IMG/VR virus record: IMGVR_UViG_3300032093_000241
Location: 1 to 45,218 of that record
Reading direction: 5' to 3' (one strand)
Length of the DNA stretch: 45,218 bases
Origin: a virus
Shown: one piece after another, positions 15,711 to 22,494 of the stretch
Layout: each line of letters begins with the position of its first letter
Numbering within the stretch: the first letter of the stretch is position 1
Translations under genes and position numbers: made by a program
Notes under the pieces: model-generated
What the model was told of the DNA's origin: nothing
The model's database searches: none
Seen by the model: the letters and a program-made list of their open reading frames with translations, nothing else

Positions 15711-16825
15711 TTTTGTTCTGGTTTAAGAACCGTAAGTGCTTCAGGATATTCAACATCTAAGAAAGCTTCATTTTTATCGTCATAAGGTATGTTTTTTAGA
15801 ACATATCTTATGGCATTTAGTCCTGATACTCTTTTATCTATCGCATCTAAAACAACCCAAGGATTGTTCAAAGTTGAGGTTTCATCAAACAATTTATCTT
15901 TATATCGGGTAAATTTGTCCCATAAATCTTGCATTTTAGCGTCAGATTCCGAGTATTTCCACTTTTTTAAGGGTGATTCCTGTCTGGCTTTAAATCGTTT
16001 AGCCTGAGTCTCCTTATCGATTGAAAACCATAGTTTAAACAGGTAGTCCCCATCCTTTACAAGATCATTTTCAAAGGTAGCAACATTATTCATAAAGTCT
16101 TTATACTCCTCAGGGGTTCCATAACCAGCAACAGGTTCAATAAGTCCTCTATTATACCAACTTCTATCAAACAGATTGATTTTACCCTTCTCAATTTGAT
16201 TTCTATATCTATCCCACCAATTTTTTCTTTCTTCTAAAGTAGGTATACCCAAAGCAATAATCTTATAACCTATTTTAAGATTCAGATTTTCTACAAACTT
16301 TTTAATTGTGGATCCTTTACCAGCACTATCACGACCTTCAAAAACTATAATGAGTGTTTTATTTGTTTTTTGTAACCACTCTTGTAGTTTTAATAATTCT
16401 ACCTGTAATCCAAATAATTCTTTTTTATATACCTTTTTTGAAACAACTGATGGTTCGACTGGTTCTAACGAGTAGTCATCAAATCCTGGTTCTTCTATAT
16501 CATAAGTTACTTTTTCTCTTTTTTCTAAAGATTTTAGAAGTTTTTGAAAAAATGACTCCACATTTTTCTTCTGATTTCCTTTTAGTTTTAGTATTTTTTT
16601 AAGTCCTCTATCTAAAAGATTATAATCAACAATTTTGTTTTCACCTTGTTCGAGAATCTTATCCAAAATACCTTTAATCTTATTAGACATAAGGTTATTT
16701 TGTTCCAATTCCATAGAAATACGAGACATAATCTCCTCTTTTGAGGGTTGTTCGTCCTCTTTGATAATTGGGTTAATACCCATAATACTATGTATTCTAT
16801 TTAATTCTTCCTTCACAAGATTCAT
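15707..16825 (-). CDS. ppk2: Polyphosphate kinase 2 (PPK2) with N-terminal leader, 372 aa
   Basis: Residues 130-355 are a clear PPK2 domain. It has a Walker A FEGRDSAGKGSTIKK (near 162-176), LFDRSWYNRG (218-227) with the catalytic D-R-S-W-Y-N-R signature, and a lid with KWKYSESDAKMQDLWDKFTR. PPK2 transfers phosphate between polyphosphate and nucleoside mono- or diphosphates. Ahead of it lie ~110 extra residues starting MNLVKEELNRIHSIMGI and reaching PIIKE|D (I-x-E) near residue 24, the same leader type as the packaged-protein candidates. If packaged, the enzyme could raise host nucleotide supply at infection. Adjacent to a small membrane gene (1-bp gap). Confidence 0.85.
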   Translation of the reverse strand: MNLVKEELNRIHSIMGINPIIKEDEQPSKEEIMSRISMELEQNNLMSNKIKGILDKILEQGENKIVDYNLLDRGLKKILKLKGNQKKNVESFFQKLLKSLEKREKVTYDIEEPGFDDYSLEPVEPSVVSKKVYKKELFGLQVELLKLQEWLQKTNKTLIIVFEGRDSAGKGSTIKKFVENLNLKIGYKIIALGIPTLEERKNWWDRYRNQIEKGKINLFDRSWYNRGLIEPVAGYGTPEEYKDFMNNVATFENDLVKDGDYLFKLWFSIDKETQAKRFKARQESPLKKWKYSESDAKMQDLWDKFTRYKDKLFDETSTLNNPWVVLDAIDKRVSGLNAIRYVLKNIPYDDKNEAFLDVEYPEALTVLKPEQN

Positions 16826-16826
16826 C

Positions 16827-17045
16827 TCAACTATTTTTAGAAGTTTTCTTTACCCATAAATACATCAGAAAGAAAAAAAGTGACACTCCGTAAAAAATGA
16901 TATCTGTAGTCCAATAGGATCCTGTCGCATCAAGTAATAGTTTAAATAGAATATCGAATCCAAACGGAAAGAAAAAAGCAGATAACATTAAAAATATTGT
17001 GGATAAATTATTTAAAAATGTTTGTCTCCAAGTAATAATCTGCAT
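16827..17045 (-). CDS. Small two-pass membrane protein, 72 aa
   Basis: ATG 17045 is preferred; an in-frame TTG at 17084 would add 13 residues but overlaps a promoter-like octamer (17073-17080). Hydrophobic segments are LSTIFLMLSAFFFPFGFDIL and DIIFYGVSLFFFLMYLWV. The C-terminus is basic (KKTSKNS). It lies one base upstream of PPK2 and is probably co-transcribed. Function unknown. Confidence 0.55.
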   Translation of the reverse strand: MQIITWRQTFLNNLSTIFLMLSAFFFPFGFDILFKLLLDATGSYWTTDIIFYGVSLFFFLMYLWVKKTSKNS

Positions 17046-17072
17046 ATTTTTTTTGTTTGTGTGTTTGTTTTG

Positions 17073-17080
17073 ATAAATAT
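17073..17080 (-). promoter_or_regulatory. ATATTTAT promoter-like octamer
   Basis: Exact minus-strand copy 27 bp before ATG 17045, ahead of the membrane-protein and PPK2 operon. An opposite copy (17093-17100) serves the plus-strand gene, giving a divergent pair 12 bp apart. Confidence 0.45.
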
Positions 17081-17092
17081 TCAAAAATCATA

Positions 17093-17100
17093 ATATTTAT
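17093..17100 (+). promoter_or_regulatory. ATATTTAT promoter-like octamer
   Basis: Exact plus-strand copy 8 bp before ATG 17109. Confidence 0.5.
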
Positions 17101-17108
17101 TAAAAAAA

Positions 17109-17621
17109 ATGCAAATGAAATTAGTCGTTACCGAAGAACAATTGAAAAGAGTTTTCACCAAGATTGTAAATGAAGATGACAGTTCTATGGGTATGGAAAA
17201 CAAGGAAGAAAGGTGCACGAAATCTAATGTTGCCTCTCTTAGTGAGATTGTTGGTGATGATGAAGATGTTTTCGAACCATATACTAAGAGTGTTAAAAAA
17301 AGAAAAAGAGGGATCAAATCCTTTGTTGACACATTAGATCTTTTAAGAACCCTAAGAATGCATGATGATATTCCAGATAGAGGCGAACATTTAGCATATG
17401 ATCTTTTGACAAATTTGGAAAGTTTCAAACAAAAAAAATATTTTGACGAGACCAACGGGGGTTGTATAAACGCTATGGATAAGATCATTGAGTTATACAA
17501 AGAGAATGAGCACGGAGAAGACTTAGTAAAAGATATAGAAAAAGTTATTCGTCATAGAGATCCATCTGATAGAGCTAAGGAATATTTGAAATCTTGTATT
17601 CGCACAATAAAAGGTAAATAA
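17109..17621 (+). CDS. Tagged hypothetical protein, 170 aa
   Basis: Leader MQMKLVVTEEQLKRVFTKIV followed by NE|D (V-x-E, slightly off the L/I rule); a second ATG two codons in gives the usual MKLxxTE opening. The rest is helical and charged, with RTLRMHDDIPDRGEHLAYDLL mid-protein and Cys at a few positions. The downstream neighbour carries its own promoter. No catalytic motif seen. Probable packaged protein on the basis of the leader. Confidence 0.6.
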   Translation: MQMKLVVTEEQLKRVFTKIVNEDDSSMGMENKEERCTKSNVASLSEIVGDDEDVFEPYTKSVKKRKRGIKSFVDTLDLLRTLRMHDDIPDRGEHLAYDLLTNLESFKQKKYFDETNGGCINAMDKIIELYKENEHGEDLVKDIEKVIRHRDPSDRAKEYLKSCIRTIKGK

Positions 17622-17636
17622 TTTTTGGTCGACCCC

Positions 17637-17667
17637 TTGACCGGTAATTCTTTTTTATATACCTTTG
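17637..17667 (+). promoter_or_regulatory. Bacteroidota-type promoter
   Basis: TACCTTTG at 17660-17667 with TTG at 17637-17639 (20 bp). Reads into the 43-residue basic protein and the structured RNA behind it. Confidence 0.65.
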
Positions 17668-17703
17668 TAATGTAATTCAAAAACAACTAAACAAACTAAA
17701 AAA

Positions 17704-17835
17704 ATGGCAAAGAAATCATCTTCTTCATCCAACTCAGTCAAAATGACTTTCGGAGTTCGTAGATCTGGCAAACACGCTAAAAGGCAGAGTCCCAAAGCAA
17801 AAGCCACAAAGAAGTATCAGGGACAAGGACGCTAG
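17704..17835 (+). CDS. Basic 43-residue protein ending KKYQGQGR
   Basis: MAKKSSSSSNSVKMTFGVRR opens a Lys/Arg/Ser-rich peptide that ends with KATKKYQGQGR; a short basic protein ending Y-x-GQGR is seen in several large phages (recalled). It has a clear host-type promoter 37 bp upstream. Charge and size suggest nucleic acid or ribosome binding, but no function is established. The transcript continues into a structured noncoding region without an intervening terminator. Confidence 0.65.
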   Translation: MAKKSSSSSNSVKMTFGVRRSGKHAKRQSPKAKATKKYQGQGR

Positions 17836-18127
17836 TCCCCTTTGTCAACCAAATTGGACCTGTGGGTTATAATAGAGTGTTTCTCCCGAGCACGAATGTT
17901 CCCTCAGTAAAATAATAAAAACTACAAGGTTATCACGGAGCGTTTTGAATAGTGGGTTTGGCAACTTCCCCGACATAATTGAACGAATCAAAAGTCACAA
18001 AAAGGTTTGCCGGGTTTGGTGTCTTTCCCGTCCCAAAGGTTGGTTGTCCACTCACAACAGGGTTTCTAAGGTTTACCCAACACATTAAAAAACCGCGCAA
18101 GGAAAGGGAGCGACGGCTCCCTTTTTT
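17836..18127 (+). ncRNA. Structured noncoding RNA candidate (RNA A)
   Basis: About 290 bp with no ORF and visibly higher G+C than the surroundings, ending in a strong intrinsic terminator. It contains a hairpin GTTG-TCCACTCA-CAAC (18043-18058) whose loop recurs in a second candidate RNA near 39288, on a different stem. The order CACAAAAAGG (17996-18005) then this hairpin is also shared. It may be processed from the transcript of the 43-residue gene, or be a long regulatory 3' UTR. Not recognised as tmRNA, RNase P or 6S RNA. Confidence 0.55.
18103..18127 (+). terminator. Intrinsic terminator
   Basis: GGGAGC-GACG-GCTCCC hairpin (18106-18121) followed by six T. Ends the transcript begun at the 17660 promoter. 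The stop of the convergent gene at 18126 abuts it. Confidence 0.85.
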
Positions 18128-18701
18128 ATTTTAATAACTTTCTAATCTTATGGTCGATTTTTTGTCTTTCAGATAAAAGTTTTTTTAATTCAGATTTTTG
18201 ATCAAAACTCTCATTAATTTTTTCTATCTCAATATTTTCTATCCTTGTTTCTGTAACATCTGAATCGTAAATTTCATAATAAACTTCTCTACCTTCACTT
18301 GGATAGAAATCTTCAGATCTTAAAATGTTTTTTATTGTGTTTATATCATATGAAAGTCTTTTGTTTCGATATGTTCTTACAACATAATCCCTGCTATTTT
18401 CATCAACATCAAAAACATACATTTTAATTTCAGGTCTTTTTAATTCCCCCGAAAAGTTTTTTTCTCTAATTTTGATTATGTTTTTGTCAATTAACTGAAA
18501 AATAAACTCACAATCCAATTCGTCTTTTGCTTCAACACCCAAAGGTTTTAAAATTCTTTGAGTGGTATGACAAAAGTCCGCGTCATCCCAAATATGTTCA
18601 AATGATTTAAATTCTGACATCAATTGATCGTCCTTGGTTAAAATCGAAATTAATTTCCAAATAGTGTTGTCTGAATATCTTTCTAAATTCGATTTTTTCA
18701 T
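18126..18701 (-). CDS. Hypothetical protein, 191 aa
   Basis: MKKSNLERYSDNTIWKLISI opens a mixed alpha/beta protein with no signal peptide. The C-terminal 35 residues (KINESFDQ then KSELKKLLSERQKIDHKIRK) form a basic coiled coil and include an I-x-E-S site, opposite in position to the leaders of other proteins. Minus-strand ATATTTAT (18706-18713) lies 4 bp before the start. No family recognised. Confidence 0.55.
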   Translation of the reverse strand: MKKSNLERYSDNTIWKLISILTKDDQLMSEFKSFEHIWDDADFCHTTQRILKPLGVEAKDELDCEFIFQLIDKNIIKIREKNFSGELKRPEIKMYVFDVDENSRDYVVRTYRNKRLSYDINTIKNILRSEDFYPSEGREVYYEIYDSDVTETRIENIEIEKINESFDQKSELKKLLSERQKIDHKIRKLLK

Positions 18702-18705
18702 ATAA

Positions 18706-18727
18706 ATAAATATACTAACATATTTAT
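18706..18727. promoter_or_regulatory. Divergent pair of ATATTTAT octamers
   Basis: Minus-strand ATATTTAT at 18706-18713 (4 bp from ATG 18701) and plus-strand ATATTTAT at 18720-18727 (5 bp from ATG 18733). The whole 31-bp intergenic region consists of these two boxes, so both genes likely have nearly leaderless transcripts. Confidence 0.6.
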
Positions 18728-18732
18728 TTATT

Positions 18733-19206
18733 ATGAGACTTATAAGTGTTTTAAAAGAGGAGATAGATCGTCAAAGATTAATAAACTCAGCAATTAGTAT
18801 GGATTATTCAGAACAAGATGCTGAGGATTGGGTTGACGGTTTAATTGAAAAATACAACAATTTACCAAAAACACTTACATTATATAGAATTATAAGAGCA
18901 GATGAGTTCAGGGATATTGATTTAAAGTCATTAGGATCCCACTATTCAGAATCCAAAGAGGATTTACTCAGTAATTATGAATTTTCAACTGGTATTGGTG
19001 ATAAAGTGTTTCTTTTCACTGTAAAAGTCCCAAGTAGATTTGTTGATGTCCAAGAAAGTATGGAAAACAATATTTTATATCCAAATGAGAACGAAATTAC
19101 CCTTTTAAATCAAGGTAAGAATGTTAAAATAGTAAATGTTGATGATGTAACTGACCATTCTGATGATTTTGGGGATTTTGAAGATGATTATTTTTCCAAT
19201 TTTTAA
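18733..19206 (+). CDS. Candidate ADP-ribosyltransferase with capsid leader, 157 aa
   Basis: The leader MRLISVLKE|E (L-x-E) resembles the packaging peptides. The body has the order of the R-S-E class of ADP-ribosyltransferases: LTLYRI (R52), LGSHYS (S72) and YPNENEITL with E119-x-E121, followed by the strand KNVKIVNV. In that family the ExE Glu catalyses transfer of ADP-ribose from NAD+. T4 Alt, also packaged and injected, is the precedent. The fold is shorter than many relatives and the STS motif is degenerate, so enzymatic activity is not certain. Acidic C-terminal tail. Confidence 0.55.
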   Translation: MRLISVLKEEIDRQRLINSAISMDYSEQDAEDWVDGLIEKYNNLPKTLTLYRIIRADEFRDIDLKSLGSHYSESKEDLLSNYEFSTGIGDKVFLFTVKVPSRFVDVQESMENNILYPNENEITLLNQGKNVKIVNVDDVTDHSDDFGDFEDDYFSNF

Positions 19207-19207
19207 A

Positions 19208-19215
19208 ATATTTAT
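19208..19215 (+). promoter_or_regulatory. ATATTTAT promoter-like octamer
   Basis: Exact copy 18 bp before ATG 19234, immediately downstream of the preceding stop; serves the holin-like and endolysin pair. Confidence 0.45.
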
Positions 19216-19233
19216 TGGAAAAATAGAGAAAAT

Positions 19234-19524
19234 ATGAAAACTAAAACAAAAGCTTCATTCTTTAAAAGAATGTTTATGGATGACAACGATATTAATGAAA
19301 AGTCGATCGTTGGGTTTGGATCATTTATTATGATGGTCCTTTGTTTAGGTGTGGACTTGGTTACAGGTTATATGGGAAGACCACTTCTTATAAATGAATT
19401 CATTTTTGATGGATTTTTATGGATCACATTGGGTGCCTTTGGTATTGCGTCGGTTGACAAATATCTTACAGGTAAAAACAAAAAGAACAATGATGAATCT
19501 GATTCTACAGAAGAATCACAATAA
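19234..19524 (+). CDS. Holin-like membrane protein, 96 aa
   Basis: Two predicted membrane spans (VGFGSFIMMVLCLGVDLVTG and FIFDGFLWITLGAFGIASV) and a charged C-terminal tail DESDSTEESQ. It precedes the endolysin gene by 21 bp, the classic holin-endolysin arrangement. Size and topology fit a class II type holin. Other holin candidates exist at 28341 and 29613-30172, so its exact lysis role is uncertain. Confidence 0.6.
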   Translation: MKTKTKASFFKRMFMDDNDINEKSIVGFGSFIMMVLCLGVDLVTGYMGRPLLINEFIFDGFLWITLGAFGIASVDKYLTGKNKKNNDESDSTEESQ

Positions 19525-19545
19525 ACACAAAAAATTTAAATTATT

Positions 19546-20142
19546 ATGGATGTTTCAAAATTAAAGGGAAAAATCCCAGACTCAGTTATTGAACAATTAC
19601 CAACGGTAATATCAAAATTTGAATTAAACACTCCTTTGAGACTTTCTCACTTTTTGGCTCAGTGTTCTCACGAATCAGGTCATTTTAAAGTGTTACAAGA
19701 AAATCTAAACTATTCAGCTCAAGGATTACAAGGTGTTTTTGGAAAATACTTTCCAGGAAACTTAGAAGAGTCTTATGCTCGTCAACCTCAGAAGATTGCA
19801 AACAGAGTTTATGCAAATAGAATGGGAAATGGTGATGAGGCATCAGGTGATGGATACAAATATCGTGGAAGAGGAGCAATACAATTGACCGGTAAGGACA
19901 ATTATAAAGCATTTTCCAAAGCGATTAATGAAGATTGTGTTGCAAATCCTGATTTGGTATCTTCTAAGTATTCTTTGGTATCAGCAGCTTGGTTTTTCCA
20001 TAAAAATGGACTACATAAGATTGCAGATGGTGGTGCAACGGATGCTGTTGTAACTTCTGTAACAAAAAGAGTAAACGGAGGAACAAACGGACTTGCCGAA
20101 AGGATCAAAGAATTCAAAAGTTTCTTTACACTTTTATCCTAA
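19546..20142 (+). CDS. Endolysin, glycoside hydrolase family 19 (chitinase-type), 198 aa
   Basis: FLAQCSHESGHFKVLQENLN contains the catalytic Glu (E43, with E52 nearby) of the GH19 lysozyme/chitinase fold. It is followed by LQGVFGKYFP, GDGYKYRGRGAIQLTG and AWFFHKNGL, all family landmarks. Length is typical for phage GH19 endolysins. It cleaves peptidoglycan glycan strands to release progeny. No signal peptide, so it needs the holin. A terminator follows 5 bp after the stop. High confidence in family. Confidence 0.9.
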   Translation: MDVSKLKGKIPDSVIEQLPTVISKFELNTPLRLSHFLAQCSHESGHFKVLQENLNYSAQGLQGVFGKYFPGNLEESYARQPQKIANRVYANRMGNGDEASGDGYKYRGRGAIQLTGKDNYKAFSKAINEDCVANPDLVSSKYSLVSAAWFFHKNGLHKIADGGATDAVVTSVTKRVNGGTNGLAERIKEFKSFFTLLS

Positions 20143-20145
20143 TAA

Positions 20146-20169
20146 AAAAGTCCCCATAAGGGGACTTTT
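20146..20169 (+). terminator. Intrinsic terminator after endolysin
   Basis: AAAGTCCCC (20147-20155) pairs with GGGGACTTT (20160-20168) around an ATAA loop; four T follow. Ends the holin-endolysin transcript. Confidence 0.85.
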
Positions 20170-20290
20170 CGTTTGAAAGGGGGATATATATAAACCTCAA
20201 AAAATGAGGAGTGGTCTTTTTCTGTGAAATAAATATATCACATTTTTAAAAAAGTGTCAATATTGATTGCAATAATGAAACTTTTTTTAT
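20170..20290. other. Short noncoding gap
   Basis: AT-rich spacer with a small hairpin CCTCA-aaaaaa-TGAGG (20194-20209). No gene or clear promoter seen. Confidence 0.35.
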
Positions 20291-20518
20291 TTAGGATAAT
20301 TTTGTATACATTTTTAACTTTTCAGTCTCGAAGTCTACCCTATTTTTTTCAAAAAGTTCAAAAAACTCTTCATTATGGGTATCCCATTTTTTCATAAAGT
20401 TGGTATACAAATTATTAGTCACAGATACTTGATCAATTGTTTGACAAGATTTCAAAACATCTAAAATCCACTCAAACTCAGATATAATATTGTTAAGATT
20501 CAGAAATGATTTGTTCAT
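20291..20518 (-). CDS. Hypothetical protein, 75 aa
   Basis: Helical protein with MNKSFLNLNNIISEFEWILD at the N-terminus and alternating Lys/Glu. Overlaps the upstream HAD-like gene by 26 nt, so it is coupled to it. No domain recognised. Confidence 0.45.
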   Translation of the reverse strand: MNKSFLNLNNIISEFEWILDVLKSCQTIDQVSVTNNLYTNFMKKWDTHNEEFFELFEKNRVDFETEKLKMYTKLS

Positions 20519-21011
20519 TTTTCTTGATTTTGTTTTTTAGTATGTCTACCACAATTTCTTGATTCAAGCCTGTCTCACTATTTCTAACCATTACGAAGTT
20601 TTCTTTTGGTAATCCGATAAGAGACAGATCATCAATTGCCACCCAATGATTAGGTTGGTTTTTTTCAACCCATTTTAGAATCTCACGCTCTCTTGCCATC
20701 TCAACTTGAGACCACTCAGACATTTTTTTGGGTAAATTTTTCTCAGTAACTTCTTTTAGTCTGTCAGGATTCATTTTATGAAACTTGAAGATCTCCTTTA
20801 ACTCTGATAAGTCAAATTGTAATCTCCAATCAGAAGACAATACAATGTCCAAATCAAATTGTTCAACAATTTCAGATAGAATATCACAACACTCTTGATT
20901 CCACCCATATGGAACTAATTTACCTGTTGACAAAACAATGGGTGAGTCTTCATCCCAATGGCTTTCGGTCGCTAAAACCCCGTCGATATCTAAAAACAGA
21001 ACATTTTTCAT
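20493..21011 (-). CDS. HAD-superfamily hydrolase-like protein, 172 aa
   Basis: FLDIDGVLA (D8, D10) is HAD motif I, the nucleophile loop. VLSSDWRLQF is motif II, and WVAIDDLSL near residue 123 supplies the acidic motif IV. The layout matches the small HAD domains found alone or in RNA-repair enzymes (HAD_SAK type). Likely a phosphatase acting on nucleotide or nucleic acid ends, by analogy. It overlaps the downstream 75-aa gene and ends one base before the metallopeptidase gene. Confidence 0.75.
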   Translation of the reverse strand: MKNVLFLDIDGVLATESHWDEDSPIVLSTGKLVPYGWNQECCDILSEIVEQFDLDIVLSSDWRLQFDLSELKEIFKFHKMNPDRLKEVTEKNLPKKMSEWSQVEMAREREILKWVEKNQPNHWVAIDDLSLIGLPKENFVMVRNSETGLNQEIVVDILKNKIKKNEQIISES

Positions 21012-21012
21012 T

Positions 21013-21417
21013 TTAACACCAATAGTTTTTTACTACATAATTATAACACTTTCTGAAATATTTTTTTTCATATTCACGAGCCTCAACTTCAAGTGGATTT
21101 TCATCATATCCGTGAGACCTGTTCAATTTACTGTAAGAACTGTAATCCTTTGATCTTGGCATTTGTAGAAAATGACAATATTCGTGAACGATTGTATTGA
21201 TAATGTCTTCCACACTTGCCATAGAATTCAAATAAATCCTAATAATCTTTGTGTCTGGCTCATATTCACCAAAATCATCAGGATTCTTTTTAATCGAAAA
21301 CTTCAATTCAGGTGTTCTACCGTATCTCAGGGGAGATCCGAAATTTTTGATACACCAAGTCAAACTTAGTTGAGCGAGTTTCTTTTTTTCTTTAACTTCC
21401 ATCTTTTTCTTTCCCAT
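21013..21417 (-). CDS. SprT-like zinc metallopeptidase, 134 aa
   Basis: IINTIVHEYCHFLQM gives HExxH at residues 78-82. The surrounding small alpha/beta fold and a later H/E-containing YDENPLEVEAREYEKKY match the SprT/WSS1-like or minimal gluzincin domain. The N-terminus is Lys-rich. Such peptidases may act on DNA-bound proteins; the substrate here is unknown. Lies one base upstream of the HAD gene in the same orientation. Confidence 0.65.
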   Translation of the reverse strand: MGKKKMEVKEKKKLAQLSLTWCIKNFGSPLRYGRTPELKFSIKKNPDDFGEYEPDTKIIRIYLNSMASVEDIINTIVHEYCHFLQMPRSKDYSSYSKLNRSHGYDENPLEVEAREYEKKYFRKCYNYVVKNYWC

Positions 21418-21515
21418 TTAATAACACAAATTTAGTAAAAATTTATGTCATTTTAGTGGTTTTCGAAAAAAAAATTTTACCTACAGGATGACCCTCCCTG
21501 TATAATAAATATCAA

Positions 21516-21974
21516 TCATTTACACAGGACATCCGCAATTCTTACGGCATATGCATCATTTGGTTTGAATCTAGCCTCAAATCCTGATGATTTAACTAAC
21601 CCAACTGCTGAGGTTAAAACTTTATTGGAATCCCACTTAACATTCGAGTTTAAATCCAAGTCAATATATTGAACAGGTATTCCACAATCGTCTTTCAAGA
21701 AGTTTGCAACATCCAAACTTCTTGTGACTTCTCCCCATAGTTTGGTAAACCTATCTTTAATTATCGGAACTTTTTCTTCAGAATAGATAACATGCCCACC
21801 ATTATTTCCATTAAAATGAATAACAATTGCTGTGACATAATGGGTTATAGTATCTTTATTCTGACTATCAGTTCCAACATAAATCTTGGTATAGGGTATA
21901 TTTTTTATCTGATCTTTGATGTAAGATCCGATGTTTTCAACAACCCTTTTATTACCCATAGTCTTGTATTCCAT
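21516..21974 (-). CDS. RNase H-like YkuK (DUF458) family protein, 152 aa
   Basis: KIYVGTDSQNKDTITHYVTA, with a VGTDSQ strand-loop and a following V-T-A-I-V-I strand, is the core of the RNase H-like DUF458/YkuK family. IDLDLNS and ADVLCK supply further acidic residues. Members are small cytoplasmic putative nucleases. Reading frame starts at ATG 21974, four bases after the stop of the next upstream gene. Confidence 0.75.
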   Translation of the reverse strand: MEYKTMGNKRVVENIGSYIKDQIKNIPYTKIYVGTDSQNKDTITHYVTAIVIHFNGNNGGHVIYSEEKVPIIKDRFTKLWGEVTRSLDVANFLKDDCGIPVQYIDLDLNSNVKWDSNKVLTSAVGLVKSSGFEARFKPNDAYAVRIADVLCK

Positions 21975-21978
21975 AGGA

Positions 21979-22239
21979 CTATACTTTTAGAATTGTCTTA
22001 CCGTCAATATTTTCTATGGATTTAATTTTAACTTCTTTTTTAAGTTTACCATCAAAATATCGATTCATATCTGTTCCAACACTAATGTAAGGACCACCTG
22101 ATGGATCAACAAATTCAATAGAACCATCTTCTTTTCGGCCTGTCCTAAAATAAATAAAACCAGACATTTGTATTTCATTTTCTGAAATGAGGTCAAACTG
22201 AATGTTATCACCCATTCTGTTTTGATATATCGTTTTCAT
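21979..22239 (-). CDS. Hypothetical protein, 86 aa
   Basis: A beta-rich short protein with FRTGRKEDGSIEFVDPSGGP, coupled to the YkuK gene (4-bp gap) and just downstream of tRNA-Cys. No motif recognised; may be co-transcribed with the tRNA. Confidence 0.5.
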   Translation of the reverse strand: MKTIYQNRMGDNIQFDLISENEIQMSGFIYFRTGRKEDGSIEFVDPSGGPYISVGTDMNRYFDGKLKKEVKIKSIENIDGKTILKV

Positions 22240-22255
22240 TGTTTTGAATTTTTTG

Positions 22256-22325
22256 AGGATGGGATAAGAATCGAACTTACTCCAAAGGTTTTGCAGACCT
22301 CTCAGCCTCCACGACTAACCCATCC
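22256..22325 (-). tRNA. tRNA-Cys (GCA)
   Basis: Acceptor GGATGGG (22325-22319) pairs with CCCATCC (22263-22257). D stem AGTC/GGCT, anticodon arm GAGGT-CTGCAAA-ACCTT with anticodon GCA, and T arm GTAAG-TTCGATT-CTTAT can all form. The discriminator is U, an identity element of tRNA-Cys. The 3' CCA is not fully encoded (T-C-A), so it must be added. Confidence 0.9.
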
Positions 22326-22337
22326 TTTTCTATAATA

Positions 22338-22367
22338 CAAATATACATAAATTTTATTTATTTACAA
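22338..22367 (-). promoter_or_regulatory. Bacteroidota-type promoter for tRNA-Cys
   Basis: Minus-strand TATATTTG (22345-22338) with TTG at 22367-22365, 19 bp upstream. The tRNA starts 13 bp downstream. Confidence 0.65.
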
Positions 22368-22380
22368 ATAATACCAAATA

Positions 22381-22403
22381 AAAAAACCCCCAACTTGGGG
22401 GGT
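22381..22403 (-). terminator. Intrinsic terminator of the giant secreted-protein gene
   Basis: G5-C5 hairpin (CCCCC at 22387-22391 with GGGGG at 22397-22401) followed on the minus strand by a T run. Lies 92 bp after the stop at 22495. Confidence 0.75.
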
Positions 22404-22494
22404 CTATTTTTAAGGTTTGTGGCCCCATTTCTATATCCACATTTTGTTGGGTAACCTTTTCGTCAATAATTAGTTAAAATATATTCAAATTCAA

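Noticed and set aside
17836-18127. tmRNA or RNase P RNA
   Set aside because: I see no tmRNA tag frame or tRNA-like ends, and no conserved RNase P core motif, so it is left as an unclassified RNA.
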